5,441 nucleotides of DNA from JAPUDQ01 sp049289035 (GCA_049289035.1 JBAQIV010000013.1:1-5441), one strand, 5' to 3'; positions 1 to 4,556 are shown, counted from the first letter of the stretch. Made by a program: numbers and translations. Notes: generated by a model not told the origin, from the letters alone.

Positions 1-74
1 GTCTCCGCCGTGTGGCGGAGCCGGTCGGCCCGGACAAAGTCGGCGGGGCTGGGGGGGGTGAGCTGCTTGTCCAT
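1..74 (-). CDS. Unidentified protein, N-terminal fragment
   Basis: Reading leftwards from the ATG at 74-72, 24 complete codons stay open to the window edge, beginning MDKQLTPPSPADFVRADRLR. A strong Shine-Dalgarno (AGGAGG) ends four bases before the ATG, which is the main reason to accept this as a real start. The fragment is too short to assign to a family; it is rich in Pro, Arg and Asp and shows no signal peptide. The DNA is very GC-rich compared with the rest of the window and contains a run of eight G (51-58, read as C in the gene) coding Thr-Pro-Pro. A long hairpin-rich leader lies upstream and a good minus-strand promoter sits at 586-614, so the gene is probably the first of a transcript with an unusually long 5' UTR. 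It could still be a chance short ORF. Confidence 0.55.
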   Translation of the reverse strand, partial: MDKQLTPPSPADFVRADRLRHTAE

Positions 75-92
75 GTCTCCTCCTAAGGAGAC
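75..92 (-). promoter_or_regulatory. Ribosome binding site inside a 6-bp hairpin
   Basis: GTCTCC (75-80) pairs perfectly with GGAGAC (87-92) across a six-base loop. On the minus strand the purine-rich AGGAGG is split between the loop and the arm directly in front of the ATG at 74. Folding would partly hide the ribosome binding site, so translation could depend on RNA structure. The pairing and the Shine-Dalgarno are seen directly; the regulatory role is inference. Confidence 0.45.
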
Positions 93-191
93 TCGTGAGC
101 CCGACGATTACGAGCTCTCTCCCTCGCATTCATGAAATAGCCGTCGTTTACACAACAACTATCCATAACCACGATTCGAGAGAACTCGACC

Positions 192-223
192 CCTTACCTG
201 CTAAGAGGTGCCTCCTCTTAGCA
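192..223 (+). repeat. REP-like palindrome, solo copy (R1)
   Basis: A perfect 10-bp inverted repeat, TGCTAAGAGG (199-208) and CCTCTTAGCA (214-223), encloses a five-base loop. It is preceded by CCTT (192-195) plus two bases and a C. The same block, including CCTT-N2-C, occurs at 3834-3865 and inverted at 4525-4556, where the two copies flank a REP-associated transposase gene. This copy has no transposase beside it, so it looks like a dispersed, non-autonomous unit. It lies inside the structured leader region, where it would form one of the hairpins. Confidence 0.75.
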
Positions 224-291
224 TGATTCTCGGTGAAATGTACTGCGGTGTAACTGCTACTAGGCGAACCCTAGCAGCAAACTCCGCATTC

Positions 292-325
292 GGTGTTTCT
301 ACTCCTGCGAGGCAGTAGAAACACC
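292..325. other. 12-bp perfect inverted repeat (hairpin)
   Basis: GGTGTTTCTACT (292-303) is the exact reverse complement of AGTAGAAACACC (314-325). Within the loop CCT (304-306) can pair with AGG (310-312), leaving a three-base cap and one bulged base. It is the longest perfect stem in the leader region. It lacks a run of T on either side, so it is not an ordinary intrinsic terminator. Confidence 0.7.
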
Positions 326-585
326 TCAGCGGGCGCGAACAGCTTCTCACGGCTATATCGCGCATTCATATATATGTACAGATGGGCGAACCCTTCTATA
401 CGCGTAAGAGCCAGGGCCTTGAGACGCGGTAGTCTCGACACGCATGGAGTTCTCAGGCTCCCGTGGAGTTAAAACCGCACGACTATCTCGCTATGTCTCA
501 AAACATAGCGCGTGATGGTCGCGTACCCTACCCTACTAATGTGAACTTTACTGTCGATCAATTTGCCTCTCGATCAACTGTCTAT

Positions 586-614
586 ACTTTAGCACAATTT
601 GTTTTTTATGTCAA
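586..614 (-). promoter_or_regulatory. Sigma-70-type promoter for the leftward leader transcript
   Basis: On the minus strand a perfect -35 box TTGACA (614-609) is followed after exactly 17 bases by TAAAGT (591-586, four of six matches to consensus). Transcription would start near 579 and run left through the structured region into the gene at 74. It is divergent from the regulator promoter at 679-707. The surrounding DNA is AT-rich, unlike the GC-rich leader that follows. Confidence 0.5.
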
Positions 615-665
615 TTATGGTTTGTGTTATGTTGTATTTAACAGGGGTGCATAAGCACGTTATAG

Positions 666-684
666 TGTCAAAGTATGATTGACA
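666..684. promoter_or_regulatory. Candidate operator dyad TGTCAA-N7-TTGACA
   Basis: TGTCAA (666-671) and TTGACA (679-684) form a perfect inverted repeat with seven bases between the arms. The right arm is the -35 box of the regulator promoter, so a protein bound here would block RNA polymerase. The left arm has no -10 box at the right distance on the minus strand, so it is unlikely to be a second promoter. Position suggests autoregulation by the TrmB-family protein encoded next to it; this is inference. Confidence 0.45.
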
Positions 685-707
685 AATATAAAAAGGTTTG
701 CTACTAT
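679..707 (+). promoter_or_regulatory. Promoter of the TrmB-family gene, predicted leaderless
   Basis: Perfect -35 box TTGACA (679-684), 17-base spacer, -10 box TACTAT (702-707). The ATG at 714 begins six bases after the -10 box, where transcription should start, so the mRNA is predicted to begin at or within a base of its start codon. There is no Shine-Dalgarno at useful spacing. The position also argues against the upstream in-frame ATG at 675, which lies before the -35 box. Confidence 0.65.
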
Positions 708-713
708 AAGGGC

Positions 714-1475
714 ATGGACGAGCAAGCTATCACCTCTCCCTCGACTATCGACATCATAAAAAAAGCCGGACTGACAGAGAGTCAAGCCCGTGGCTACCTG
801 GCGCTCATCGAACACGGCACCCTCACCCCCGCTGAACTGGCCGACCACACCGGCGAAACCCGCACCAACGCCTACATGATCTGCGACAAACTAGAAAAAC
901 TCGGCCTCGCCAGCAAAAAAGACAGCAAAAAGGCAGAATACACCCCATCTCATCCAGATAACTTGAAAAAGCTGGTTATAGCATCCCAACGGCGACTCAA
1001 ACAGGCCAACGAGGGATTGTCTGGCATCATCCCAGCACTTAACACCAAATTTCACCTTAATAATGATGCGGCTAGTATCTTAACTCTCGAGGGGGTCGAT
1101 GGTATCAAGACGCTATATGACGATATAGTTCGCCAGGGTCATCACCTCTCTATTATTGCAAGCTCTCACGATCGAATTGACAGTGACATTGGCGCAATGA
1201 TTGATCAACAGATCAAACGCCAAGTTGAGATCGGTATCGAAAGCCGCGCACTCTATCGGGTCACATCCACCGAGATTGCTTCCCTGAGAAACCATGATAT
1301 ACATGCCAGAGACTCAGGGTTTGATGTTCCAGCCCAAATAATTATCTACGGGCATACGGTCGCAATCAGCACATTTCAACAAGGTATGGTAACGACTGTC
1401 ATAAATCATCCGGAAATAACGTCAACATTCCAAACGATTTTCGACACATTATGGGAGAAGTCGGCCACTACGTGA
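714..1475 (+). CDS. TrmB-family transcriptional regulator
   Basis: A 253-residue cytosolic DNA-binding protein. Residues about 15-80 form a TrmB-type winged helix: the GLTESQARGYLALIEHG opening, TPAELADHTGETRTNAYMI as the helix-turn-helix, then KLEKLGLASK as the recognition and wing region. Residues about 82-108 are likely a helical, coiled-coil-like linker. EGVDGIKTLYDDI (126-138) opens the C-terminal alpha/beta domain, which in TrmB-like proteins follows the DNA-binding part and may sense a ligand. I chose the ATG at 714 because the promoter overlaps the alternative ATG at 675 and the family domain starts only after 714. TrmB relatives in archaea control sugar uptake, but here no transporter lies nearby, so the target is unknown; the adjacent dyad suggests autoregulation and the divergent leader promoter is a second possible target. 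It ends in TGA, 17 bases from the convergent gene's stop. Confidence 0.85.
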   Translation: MDEQAITSPSTIDIIKKAGLTESQARGYLALIEHGTLTPAELADHTGETRTNAYMICDKLEKLGLASKKDSKKAEYTPSHPDNLKKLVIASQRRLKQANEGLSGIIPALNTKFHLNNDAASILTLEGVDGIKTLYDDIVRQGHHLSIIASSHDRIDSDIGAMIDQQIKRQVEIGIESRALYRVTSTEIASLRNHDIHARDSGFDVPAQIIIYGHTVAISTFQQGMVTTVINHPEITSTFQTIFDTLWEKSATT

Positions 1476-1492
1476 TTATTTGTCGATAAATG

Positions 1493-2626
1493 TCAGGCGA
1501 TCTTCTGTAGTACTCGATTACCCACAAGCCGCGATTTCTGCTCTTGTCCCTGAAGATGGAGTTGCAGCGCAAACCGTTCTGAAAAGTTACGGAAGTCCCC
1601 CGTCATTTCAGGAGTAAAACCTCTCACTTGATGGCTGCCTGATTCAGAAGCTGCAGCAAGCAACCCACCAACGAGATCACCTTTTCTGTCTATCAGCTTC
1701 CCATCGGTTGAATATGTCTCTGTCTTGTCGCTTCGGGCAATATCAAGCGCAATGCCCGCTGGGGAGTTTTGATCAAGATCAATACGAATACTCAACGACC
1801 AATTCTCATACACGCGCTGGCGACCATCACTATGTGTAATAACTGAATGGGAATAGTGATGATTCCTCGCAGACTCACGATTAGGTGTATATACGAATTC
1901 AATACGCTTGGATGAATTGACTCGTATCTCAATCTTTCCTGGATAGTGAATCTCACCGTCGTCGTCATATTCTCCTCTAATATTATGAGGATCCAGATCT
2001 CCTTCATCGATATATGTATCATGACATACCGCATACGTAGCATTGTATGTCCCGAAGCCATTTGAAGGTACCCTGCCATCTAGCCTCCACGCGTGCGACA
2101 GATAGTCATCGGTATATGTGCTTGAGCCTAAGGCAAGACACGAGGCTATACCTGACAACGCAAAGTTGAGGTCACGTAGCCCTATGTATGCCTCATCCAG
2201 CGTAAACCTCTTATCTTGGCCCAAACGGATGCGCCGTATAAGAGCTAGTTTATCCTTGAGCGCCTCACTTGCAGCTACCTTTATGCCCTCCACAATTGAG
2301 CTGGCAGGTAACCCGTTAGCGATATCGTTTATCGCCTCATGCATTGACTGAAATCGGTGGTATTCTCGCACGCCAACATCTAGCTCAACAAAACGTTGTA
2401 ATTCCTCGGCAGTATCTAAGTGCAATATTTCATGAGTATATTTATCCTGCACACTATATACATCATATTTTATTACACCGGGTTCATCCCAATCTCTAAA
2501 CATATCCATCTCGGTATATTTTCGTATTGTGGCAAATGTGGTAGGAGGCAACTCATCAAAATTGTCGGATATCTTATTTACGTAAAAACGCGGTGACGGT
2601 TCTGTCTGCTGTGTAGTCTCTGCCAT
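1493..2626 (-). CDS. Conserved-looking protein of unknown function, 377 residues
   Basis: I do not recognise this protein. It has no signal peptide, transmembrane segment or lipobox, so it is probably cytosolic. Residues 1-100 are acidic and rich in aromatic residues. Residues about 93-170 look helical (MHEAINDIANGLP, then a KVAASEALKDKLALIRRIRL stretch at 116-135, then LRDLNFALSGIASCLALGSS at 150-169). Residues about 175-290 look beta-rich, with an acidic segment around 206-224 (DEGDLDPHNIRGEYDDDGE), a His-rich HHYSHS at 256-261 and alternating hydrophobic strands such as KIEIRV and LSIRIDLD. The C-terminus (320-377) contains GGLLAAASESGSHQ and a basic tail. Two cysteines (163, 201) are present. 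The promoter at 2661-2689 leaves a 5' UTR of about 27 bases without a Shine-Dalgarno. Codon use appears more AT-rich than that of the neighbours, which may mean recent acquisition. The gene stands alone between convergent and same-strand neighbours. Confidence 0.75.
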   Translation of the reverse strand: MAETTQQTEPSPRFYVNKISDNFDELPPTTFATIRKYTEMDMFRDWDEPGVIKYDVYSVQDKYTHEILHLDTAEELQRFVELDVGVREYHRFQSMHEAINDIANGLPASSIVEGIKVAASEALKDKLALIRRIRLGQDKRFTLDEAYIGLRDLNFALSGIASCLALGSSTYTDDYLSHAWRLDGRVPSNGFGTYNATYAVCHDTYIDEGDLDPHNIRGEYDDDGEIHYPGKIEIRVNSSKRIEFVYTPNRESARNHHYSHSVITHSDGRQRVYENWSLSIRIDLDQNSPAGIALDIARSDKTETYSTDGKLIDRKGDLVGGLLAAASESGSHQVRGFTPEMTGDFRNFSERFALQLHLQGQEQKSRLVGNRVLQKIA

Positions 2627-2660
2627 ACTATATATGTTTATTTTATCGTTTACTCACAAC

Positions 2661-2689
2661 ATATTAGCACAAACGTTTTCGAATGTCAA
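2661..2689 (-). promoter_or_regulatory. Sigma-70-type promoter of the 377-residue gene
   Basis: On the minus strand a perfect -35 box TTGACA (2689-2684) is followed after exactly 17 bases by TAATAT (2666-2661). Transcription should start near 2654, about 27 bases before the ATG at 2626. It lies between the stop of the upstream FMN reductase gene (2718) and this gene, so the two are probably not one operon. Confidence 0.65.
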
Positions 2690-2717
2690 GAGGTAGGACA
2701 GGGGCGAGGAGAAATCA

Positions 2718-3302
2718 TTATTCGCGGGCAGCTTTGAGAGCAGTGGCGTACCAATGAAGCGTTTCGAGCGCGTTCTGGAGTGCGCTTTCAGATTTTTTAA
2801 CCGCCTCAGTTTGCGCCGCGCCGTGCTCGTCGATAGAGTTTTCATAACCGACATAGCCAAAGACTGAGATACTATCTGGAATCGGTACGGCACCGAGGTT
2901 GGAGTTCAGCACTAGTCTGAGCTGTTCGATTGCCCGTGAGCCCCCGACACCGCCGTGACTAACCGCCATAAACGGCTTCTTTGTCAGCTGATAGTCGATG
3001 TGGTCAATCGCGTCCTTCAGAGAGCCTGGTATGCCATGGTTATACTCGGGCGTTACAAAGACGTATGCGTCGGCCGATTCGAGCGCGTCAAGCCAGGTCT
3101 TGACCGCGCCCTCTGGCTGGCGATTTTCTTGCATCATTGGTGGTGTGGCGTCAGTAAACAGCGGTAGTGCCAATGTCTTTAGATCAACTACCTCTATCTC
3201 TGCATCTGTGAGGTACCGGTGAGCAGCCGCCTCAACCCATTTGGTGACACGCGCCGATGCATTGCCGTCTCTGACGCTGCCGTTGATGATAAGTAGTTTC
3301 AT
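2718..3302 (-). CDS. NAD(P)H-dependent FMN reductase (flavodoxin-like fold)
   Basis: A 194-residue soluble flavoprotein of the NADPH-dependent FMN reductase group (related to SsuE, ChrR and YhdA-type quinone or chromate reductases). Known members use NAD(P)H and bound FMN to reduce free flavin, quinones, azo compounds or chromate. The FMN phosphate-binding loop is GSVRDGNAS at 8-16. The family signature TPEYNHGIPG at 84-93, followed by LKDAIDH (95-101), contacts the isoalloxazine ring, and GGVGGSRA (117-124) is the second flavin-binding loop. The length fits the family. A strong Shine-Dalgarno (AAGGAGG) stands just before the ATG at 3302. It is divergent from an HxlR-type regulator, a pairing typical of electrophile or quinone stress. 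The true substrate cannot be read from the sequence. A predicted promoter at 3472-3500 would give a long, purine-rich leader of about 160 bases. Confidence 0.88.
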   Translation of the reverse strand: MKLLIINGSVRDGNASARVTKWVEAAAHRYLTDAEIEVVDLKTLALPLFTDATPPMMQENRQPEGAVKTWLDALESADAYVFVTPEYNHGIPGSLKDAIDHIDYQLTKKPFMAVSHGGVGGSRAIEQLRLVLNSNLGAVPIPDSISVFGYVGYENSIDEHGAAQTEAVKKSESALQNALETLHWYATALKAARE

Positions 3303-3425
3303 ATACCTCCTTCTTTACTTTTTCTCGTTTCTCGAGCTACCCTTGCGATTTTGCGGATTACCGCTCTCTCGCTCTTCCGCTCTTTCAGCCTTGTGGTCTC
3401 CTATTTCAGTCCTTGCAACGTGCAA

Positions 3426-3446
3426 TCATTTGTCGGATGCAAATGA
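3426..3446. promoter_or_regulatory. Candidate operator dyad TCATTTG-N7-CAAATGA
   Basis: Two seven-base arms (3426-3432 and 3440-3446) are exact reverse complements, separated by seven bases. It lies about 70 bases before the HxlR start, overlaps the possible -35 box of that gene and lies downstream of the predicted start of the divergent reductase transcript. Dimeric winged-helix regulators such as HxlR proteins bind dyads of this size, so autoregulation is plausible. Confidence 0.35.
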
Positions 3447-3470
3447 ACTCCTAACATATGCTATACTTCC

Positions 3471-3482
3471 TATAGTACTATA
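3471..3482. promoter_or_regulatory. 12-bp palindrome TATAGTACTATA, candidate operator
   Basis: A perfect palindrome that covers the -10 box of the predicted minus-strand reductase promoter (TACTAT, 3477-3472). A partial copy, TACTATAC, follows at 3491-3498. Its position is suited to repression of the reductase by the neighbouring HxlR protein. AT-rich palindromes can arise in promoters by chance, so confidence is modest. Confidence 0.35.
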
Positions 3483-3500
3483 CATGGCCCTACTATACAA
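3472..3500 (-). promoter_or_regulatory. Predicted promoter of the FMN reductase gene
   Basis: On the minus strand TTGTAT (3500-3495) and TACTAT (3477-3472) are separated by 17 bases. The start would be near 3465, leaving a leader of about 160 bases before the ATG at 3302. The -10 box lies within the palindrome at 3471-3482. Confidence 0.4.
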
Positions 3501-3514
3501 AGTAAAGTAAATAT

Positions 3515-3829
3515 ATGAACACCTCCCCCGATTGCATCCGCAGCGCCGCAGACATACTTGGTACCAAGTGGACCGCACTCATCATCCGCGAACTCGAGCC
3601 TGGTCCACGACGCTTCTGCCAGATAGAGCGTGGTATTTCCGACATCAACCCCCGTATATTAACCCAACGTCTTGATCTGTTACGTGCCCACGCTATAGTG
3701 ACTACTGACGGTCAAAACTATGAACTCACCCGCAAAGGCCGCGATCTGCTCCCTATCCTCCACGACATGGCCGACTGGAGCGCTAAATACCCGCGCACTC
3801 CCCGCCCCACCACCTGGAATCTCGCCTAA
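3515..3829 (+). CDS. HxlR-family transcriptional regulator
   Basis: A 104-residue winged-helix protein. CIRSAADILGTKWTALIIRE (7-26) matches the family opening in which a cysteine precedes the helix ending in GxKW. RRFCQIERGISDINPRILTQ (32-51) is the helix-turn-helix with its recognition helix, and YELTRKGRDLLPIL (69-82) ends the wing and starts the C-terminal dimerisation helix. The wing is short: the usual PP-x-VEY segment is replaced by TDGQNYE. Cysteines 7 and 35 are present; in the relatives YodB, HypR and QsrR an N-terminal cysteine senses quinones or disulfide stress, so Cys7 is a candidate sensor. The divergent FMN reductase is the obvious target. The ATG at 3515 has no Shine-Dalgarno; it is the first ATG of the frame and fits the family length. 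It ends in TAA five bases before the left REP unit of the transposase element. Confidence 0.88.
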   Translation: MNTSPDCIRSAADILGTKWTALIIRELEPGPRRFCQIERGISDINPRILTQRLDLLRAHAIVTTDGQNYELTRKGRDLLPILHDMADWSAKYPRTPRPTTWNLA

Positions 3830-3833
3830 ATAG

Positions 3834-3865
3834 CCTTCCCTGCTAAGAGGTGCCTCCTCTTAGCA
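3834..3865 (+). repeat. REP-like palindrome R2, left flank of the RAYT gene
   Basis: CCTT (3834-3837), two bases, C, then TGCTAAGAGG (3841-3850), a five-base loop and CCTCTTAGCA (3856-3865). The base pair C3840-G3866 extends the stem to 11 bp. It ends two bases before the stop codon of the transposase gene (3869-3867) and lies between two convergent genes, so it may also act as a two-way transcription barrier, though there is no T-run. Confidence 0.8.
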
Positions 3866-3866
3866 G

Positions 3867-4505
3867 TTAGTCGTCGATAGCGCTGTTAGCAAGAAGTATT
3901 TTTATGGCATGTGCATGGTAATGGCGAGTCGCGTCGTCGGTGACAAATCGCATGTACTGGCTTTTTTCTTCGCCCGTCTCGACCAAATGCTCCACCCGCA
4001 GCCAATCAGCTGACTTATCGCCACGATAATATGCCACGCTTGAAAAGGCATAATTCAACGGGTCTTTGCCGATATCAAGAGGATTCAGATGAATATACCG
4101 GCTTACCTGCCATAGGTACGTGTCAGACGGAATCCGAGCCGCCAAAAAATGATTTTGAAATATCGCCCCCACACGGTCGTATTTTTTGTTGAAGTAGCCG
4201 CTATATGCCGTCATGACGCTCCGCATCAGTTTTTCAATTCCCTGCTTTTCCTTGAGATACAGCAGCAGATGATAATGATTCGGCATGAGACAATATACCA
4301 CCAGGTCGACACTTTCACGGTAGTTGGGAAGTGGACAACGCTTCGCATCACGCACAATTTCGGGCGAGAGATACCGCTTAAACAGATTGAGAAGTACGGC
4401 GTAGTCTTCGTCATCTTTAAAGATGTCCATCTTGGCCACGCCCCTGTTATAGGCATGATAGTACTCCCCTTCGCCGTACTCTTTCACAATATTTCGCGTT
4501 GGCAT
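3867..4505 (-). CDS. REP-associated tyrosine transposase (Y1_Tnp/HUH family)
   Basis: A 212-residue single-domain HUH endonuclease of the IS200-like group. YYHAYNRGVAKMDIF (15-29) is the first conserved strand. MPNHYHLLL (74-82) carries the metal-binding HxH pair His77 and His79. The helix TAYSGYFNKKYDRVGAIFQ (99-117) carries the candidate nucleophile tyrosine (Tyr101 or Tyr104). SRYIHLNPL (135-143) is the conserved C-terminal RAYT motif. The usual FQGRF is FQNHF here. Such enzymes nick single-stranded DNA at REP hairpins through a 5'-phosphotyrosine link. All catalytic motifs are intact, so it may be active. It has no Shine-Dalgarno; an extended -10 box lies six bases before the ATG, predicting a leaderless mRNA. 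Its stop codon nearly touches REP R2 and its start is 19 bases from REP R3. Confidence 0.92.
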   Translation of the reverse strand: MPTRNIVKEYGEGEYYHAYNRGVAKMDIFKDDEDYAVLLNLFKRYLSPEIVRDAKRCPLPNYRESVDLVVYCLMPNHYHLLLYLKEKQGIEKLMRSVMTAYSGYFNKKYDRVGAIFQNHFLAARIPSDTYLWQVSRYIHLNPLDIGKDPLNYAFSSVAYYRGDKSADWLRVEHLVETGEEKSQYMRFVTDDATRHYHAHAIKILLANSAIDD

Positions 4506-4511
4506 ATCGTT

Positions 4512-4520
4512 ATAGTACCA
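4512..4520 (-). promoter_or_regulatory. Extended -10 promoter of the RAYT gene
   Basis: On the minus strand TGG-TACTAT, an extended -10 box, ends six bases before the ATG at 4505. No good -35 box is visible; that region is occupied by REP R3. Hairpin formation or transposase binding at R3 could therefore shut off the promoter. The TACTAT-N6-ATG arrangement is the same as in the TrmB gene. Confidence 0.45.
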
Positions 4521-4524
4521 TACT

Positions 4525-4556
4525 TGCTAAGAGGAGGCACCTCTTAGCAGTGAAGG
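4525..4556 (-). repeat. REP-like palindrome R3, right flank of the RAYT gene (inverted)
   Basis: The exact reverse complement of the 25-base core of R1 and R2 (arms 4525-4534 and 4540-4549, loop 4535-4539), followed by the complement of CCTT-N2-C at 4550-4556. Because the arms are palindromic, only the loop and the CCTT flank reveal its orientation, which is opposite to R2. Confidence 0.8.

Larger units (their letters stand above)
75..581 (-). ncRNA. Candidate structured leader or non-coding RNA
   Basis: About 500 bases without a convincing protein gene, dense with perfect or near-perfect stems. From the promoter side: 489-510 (8 bp, six-base loop), 446-461 (4 bp), 421-436 (5 bp), 376-401 (three short stems separated by mismatches), 333-363 (GCGCGA/TCGCGC plus an inner AGC/GCT), 292-325 (12 bp perfect plus 3 bp), 254-277 (CTAGG/CCTAG plus CTG/CAG), 199-223 (REP palindrome, 10 bp), 176-189 (5 bp), 92-114 (5 bp) and 75-92. 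On the minus strand GTTCGC occurs three times; at 376-401 it makes a GGG-UUCG-CCC cap and at 254-277 a UUCG-containing loop, typical of stable RNA. A TTGACA/TAAAGT promoter with 17-base spacing (586-614) would start the RNA near 579. I could not match it to tmRNA, RNase P RNA, SRP RNA or a known riboswitch. It may be a long 5' leader of the gene at 1-74 or a separate RNA. Confidence 0.45.
3303..3514. promoter_or_regulatory. Divergent control region between FMN reductase and HxlR genes
   Basis: The 212 bases hold the start signals of both genes. The half next to the reductase is pyrimidine-rich on the plus strand (three copies of CGCTCT between 3362 and 3384) and holds small stems, GCGG/CCGC (3353-3364) and CTCG/CGAG (3325-3337). 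The half next to the HxlR gene is AT-rich and carries two dyads, listed separately. A weak plus-strand promoter may be TTGTCG (3430-3435) with TAACAT (3452-3457). The HxlR ATG has no Shine-Dalgarno. Confidence 0.5.
3834..4556 (-). mobile_element. REP-RAYT element (transposase flanked by inverted REP units)
   Basis: A 723-base unit bounded by CCTT at the left and its complement AAGG at the right. It consists of palindrome R2, one Y1-type transposase gene and palindrome R3 in inverted orientation. Known RAYT systems consist of such a gene with flanking REP palindromes carrying a short conserved tetranucleotide next to the hairpin; here CCTT would fill that role, in place of the GTAG or GGAG of enterobacterial REPs. 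No target-site duplication is expected for this enzyme class. The boundaries are inferred from where the three copies stop matching. Confidence 0.65.

Noticed and set aside
254..401. tRNA-like T-arms (GGGTTCGCC) on the minus strand
   Set aside because: The conserved A after GTTCG is missing and no acceptor, D or anticodon arm can be placed around them; these are simple UUCG-type caps.
554..577. Direct repeat TCGATCAA at 554-561 and 570-577 as a regulator site
   Set aside because: Only two short copies, 16 bases apart, downstream of the leader promoter and with no dyad; chance is a sufficient explanation.
75..581. tmRNA, RNase P RNA or SRP RNA
   Set aside because: I looked on both strands for the tmRNA ends and tag, the RNase P GAGGAAAGTCC core and the SRP GGAAG-GCAG loop and found none that fit.
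463..654. Plus-strand open frame of 63 codons starting with GTG
   Set aside because: No ribosome binding site, no recognisable domain, and it runs over a perfect RNA hairpin (489-510) and the minus-strand promoter; most likely chance.
675..713. Upstream in-frame ATG giving the TrmB protein 13 extra residues
   Set aside because: This ATG lies upstream of the TTGACA/TACTAT promoter, has no ribosome binding site, and the extra residues do not belong to the family domain.
4149..4547. Plus-strand open frame of 132 codons opposite the transposase
   Set aside because: It lies antisense to the RAYT gene, whose motifs are clear; no ribosome binding site or domain of its own.
192..4556. CRISPR array made of the three palindromes
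   Set aside because: Only three copies, kilobases apart and in both orientations, with no regular spacers or cas genes.
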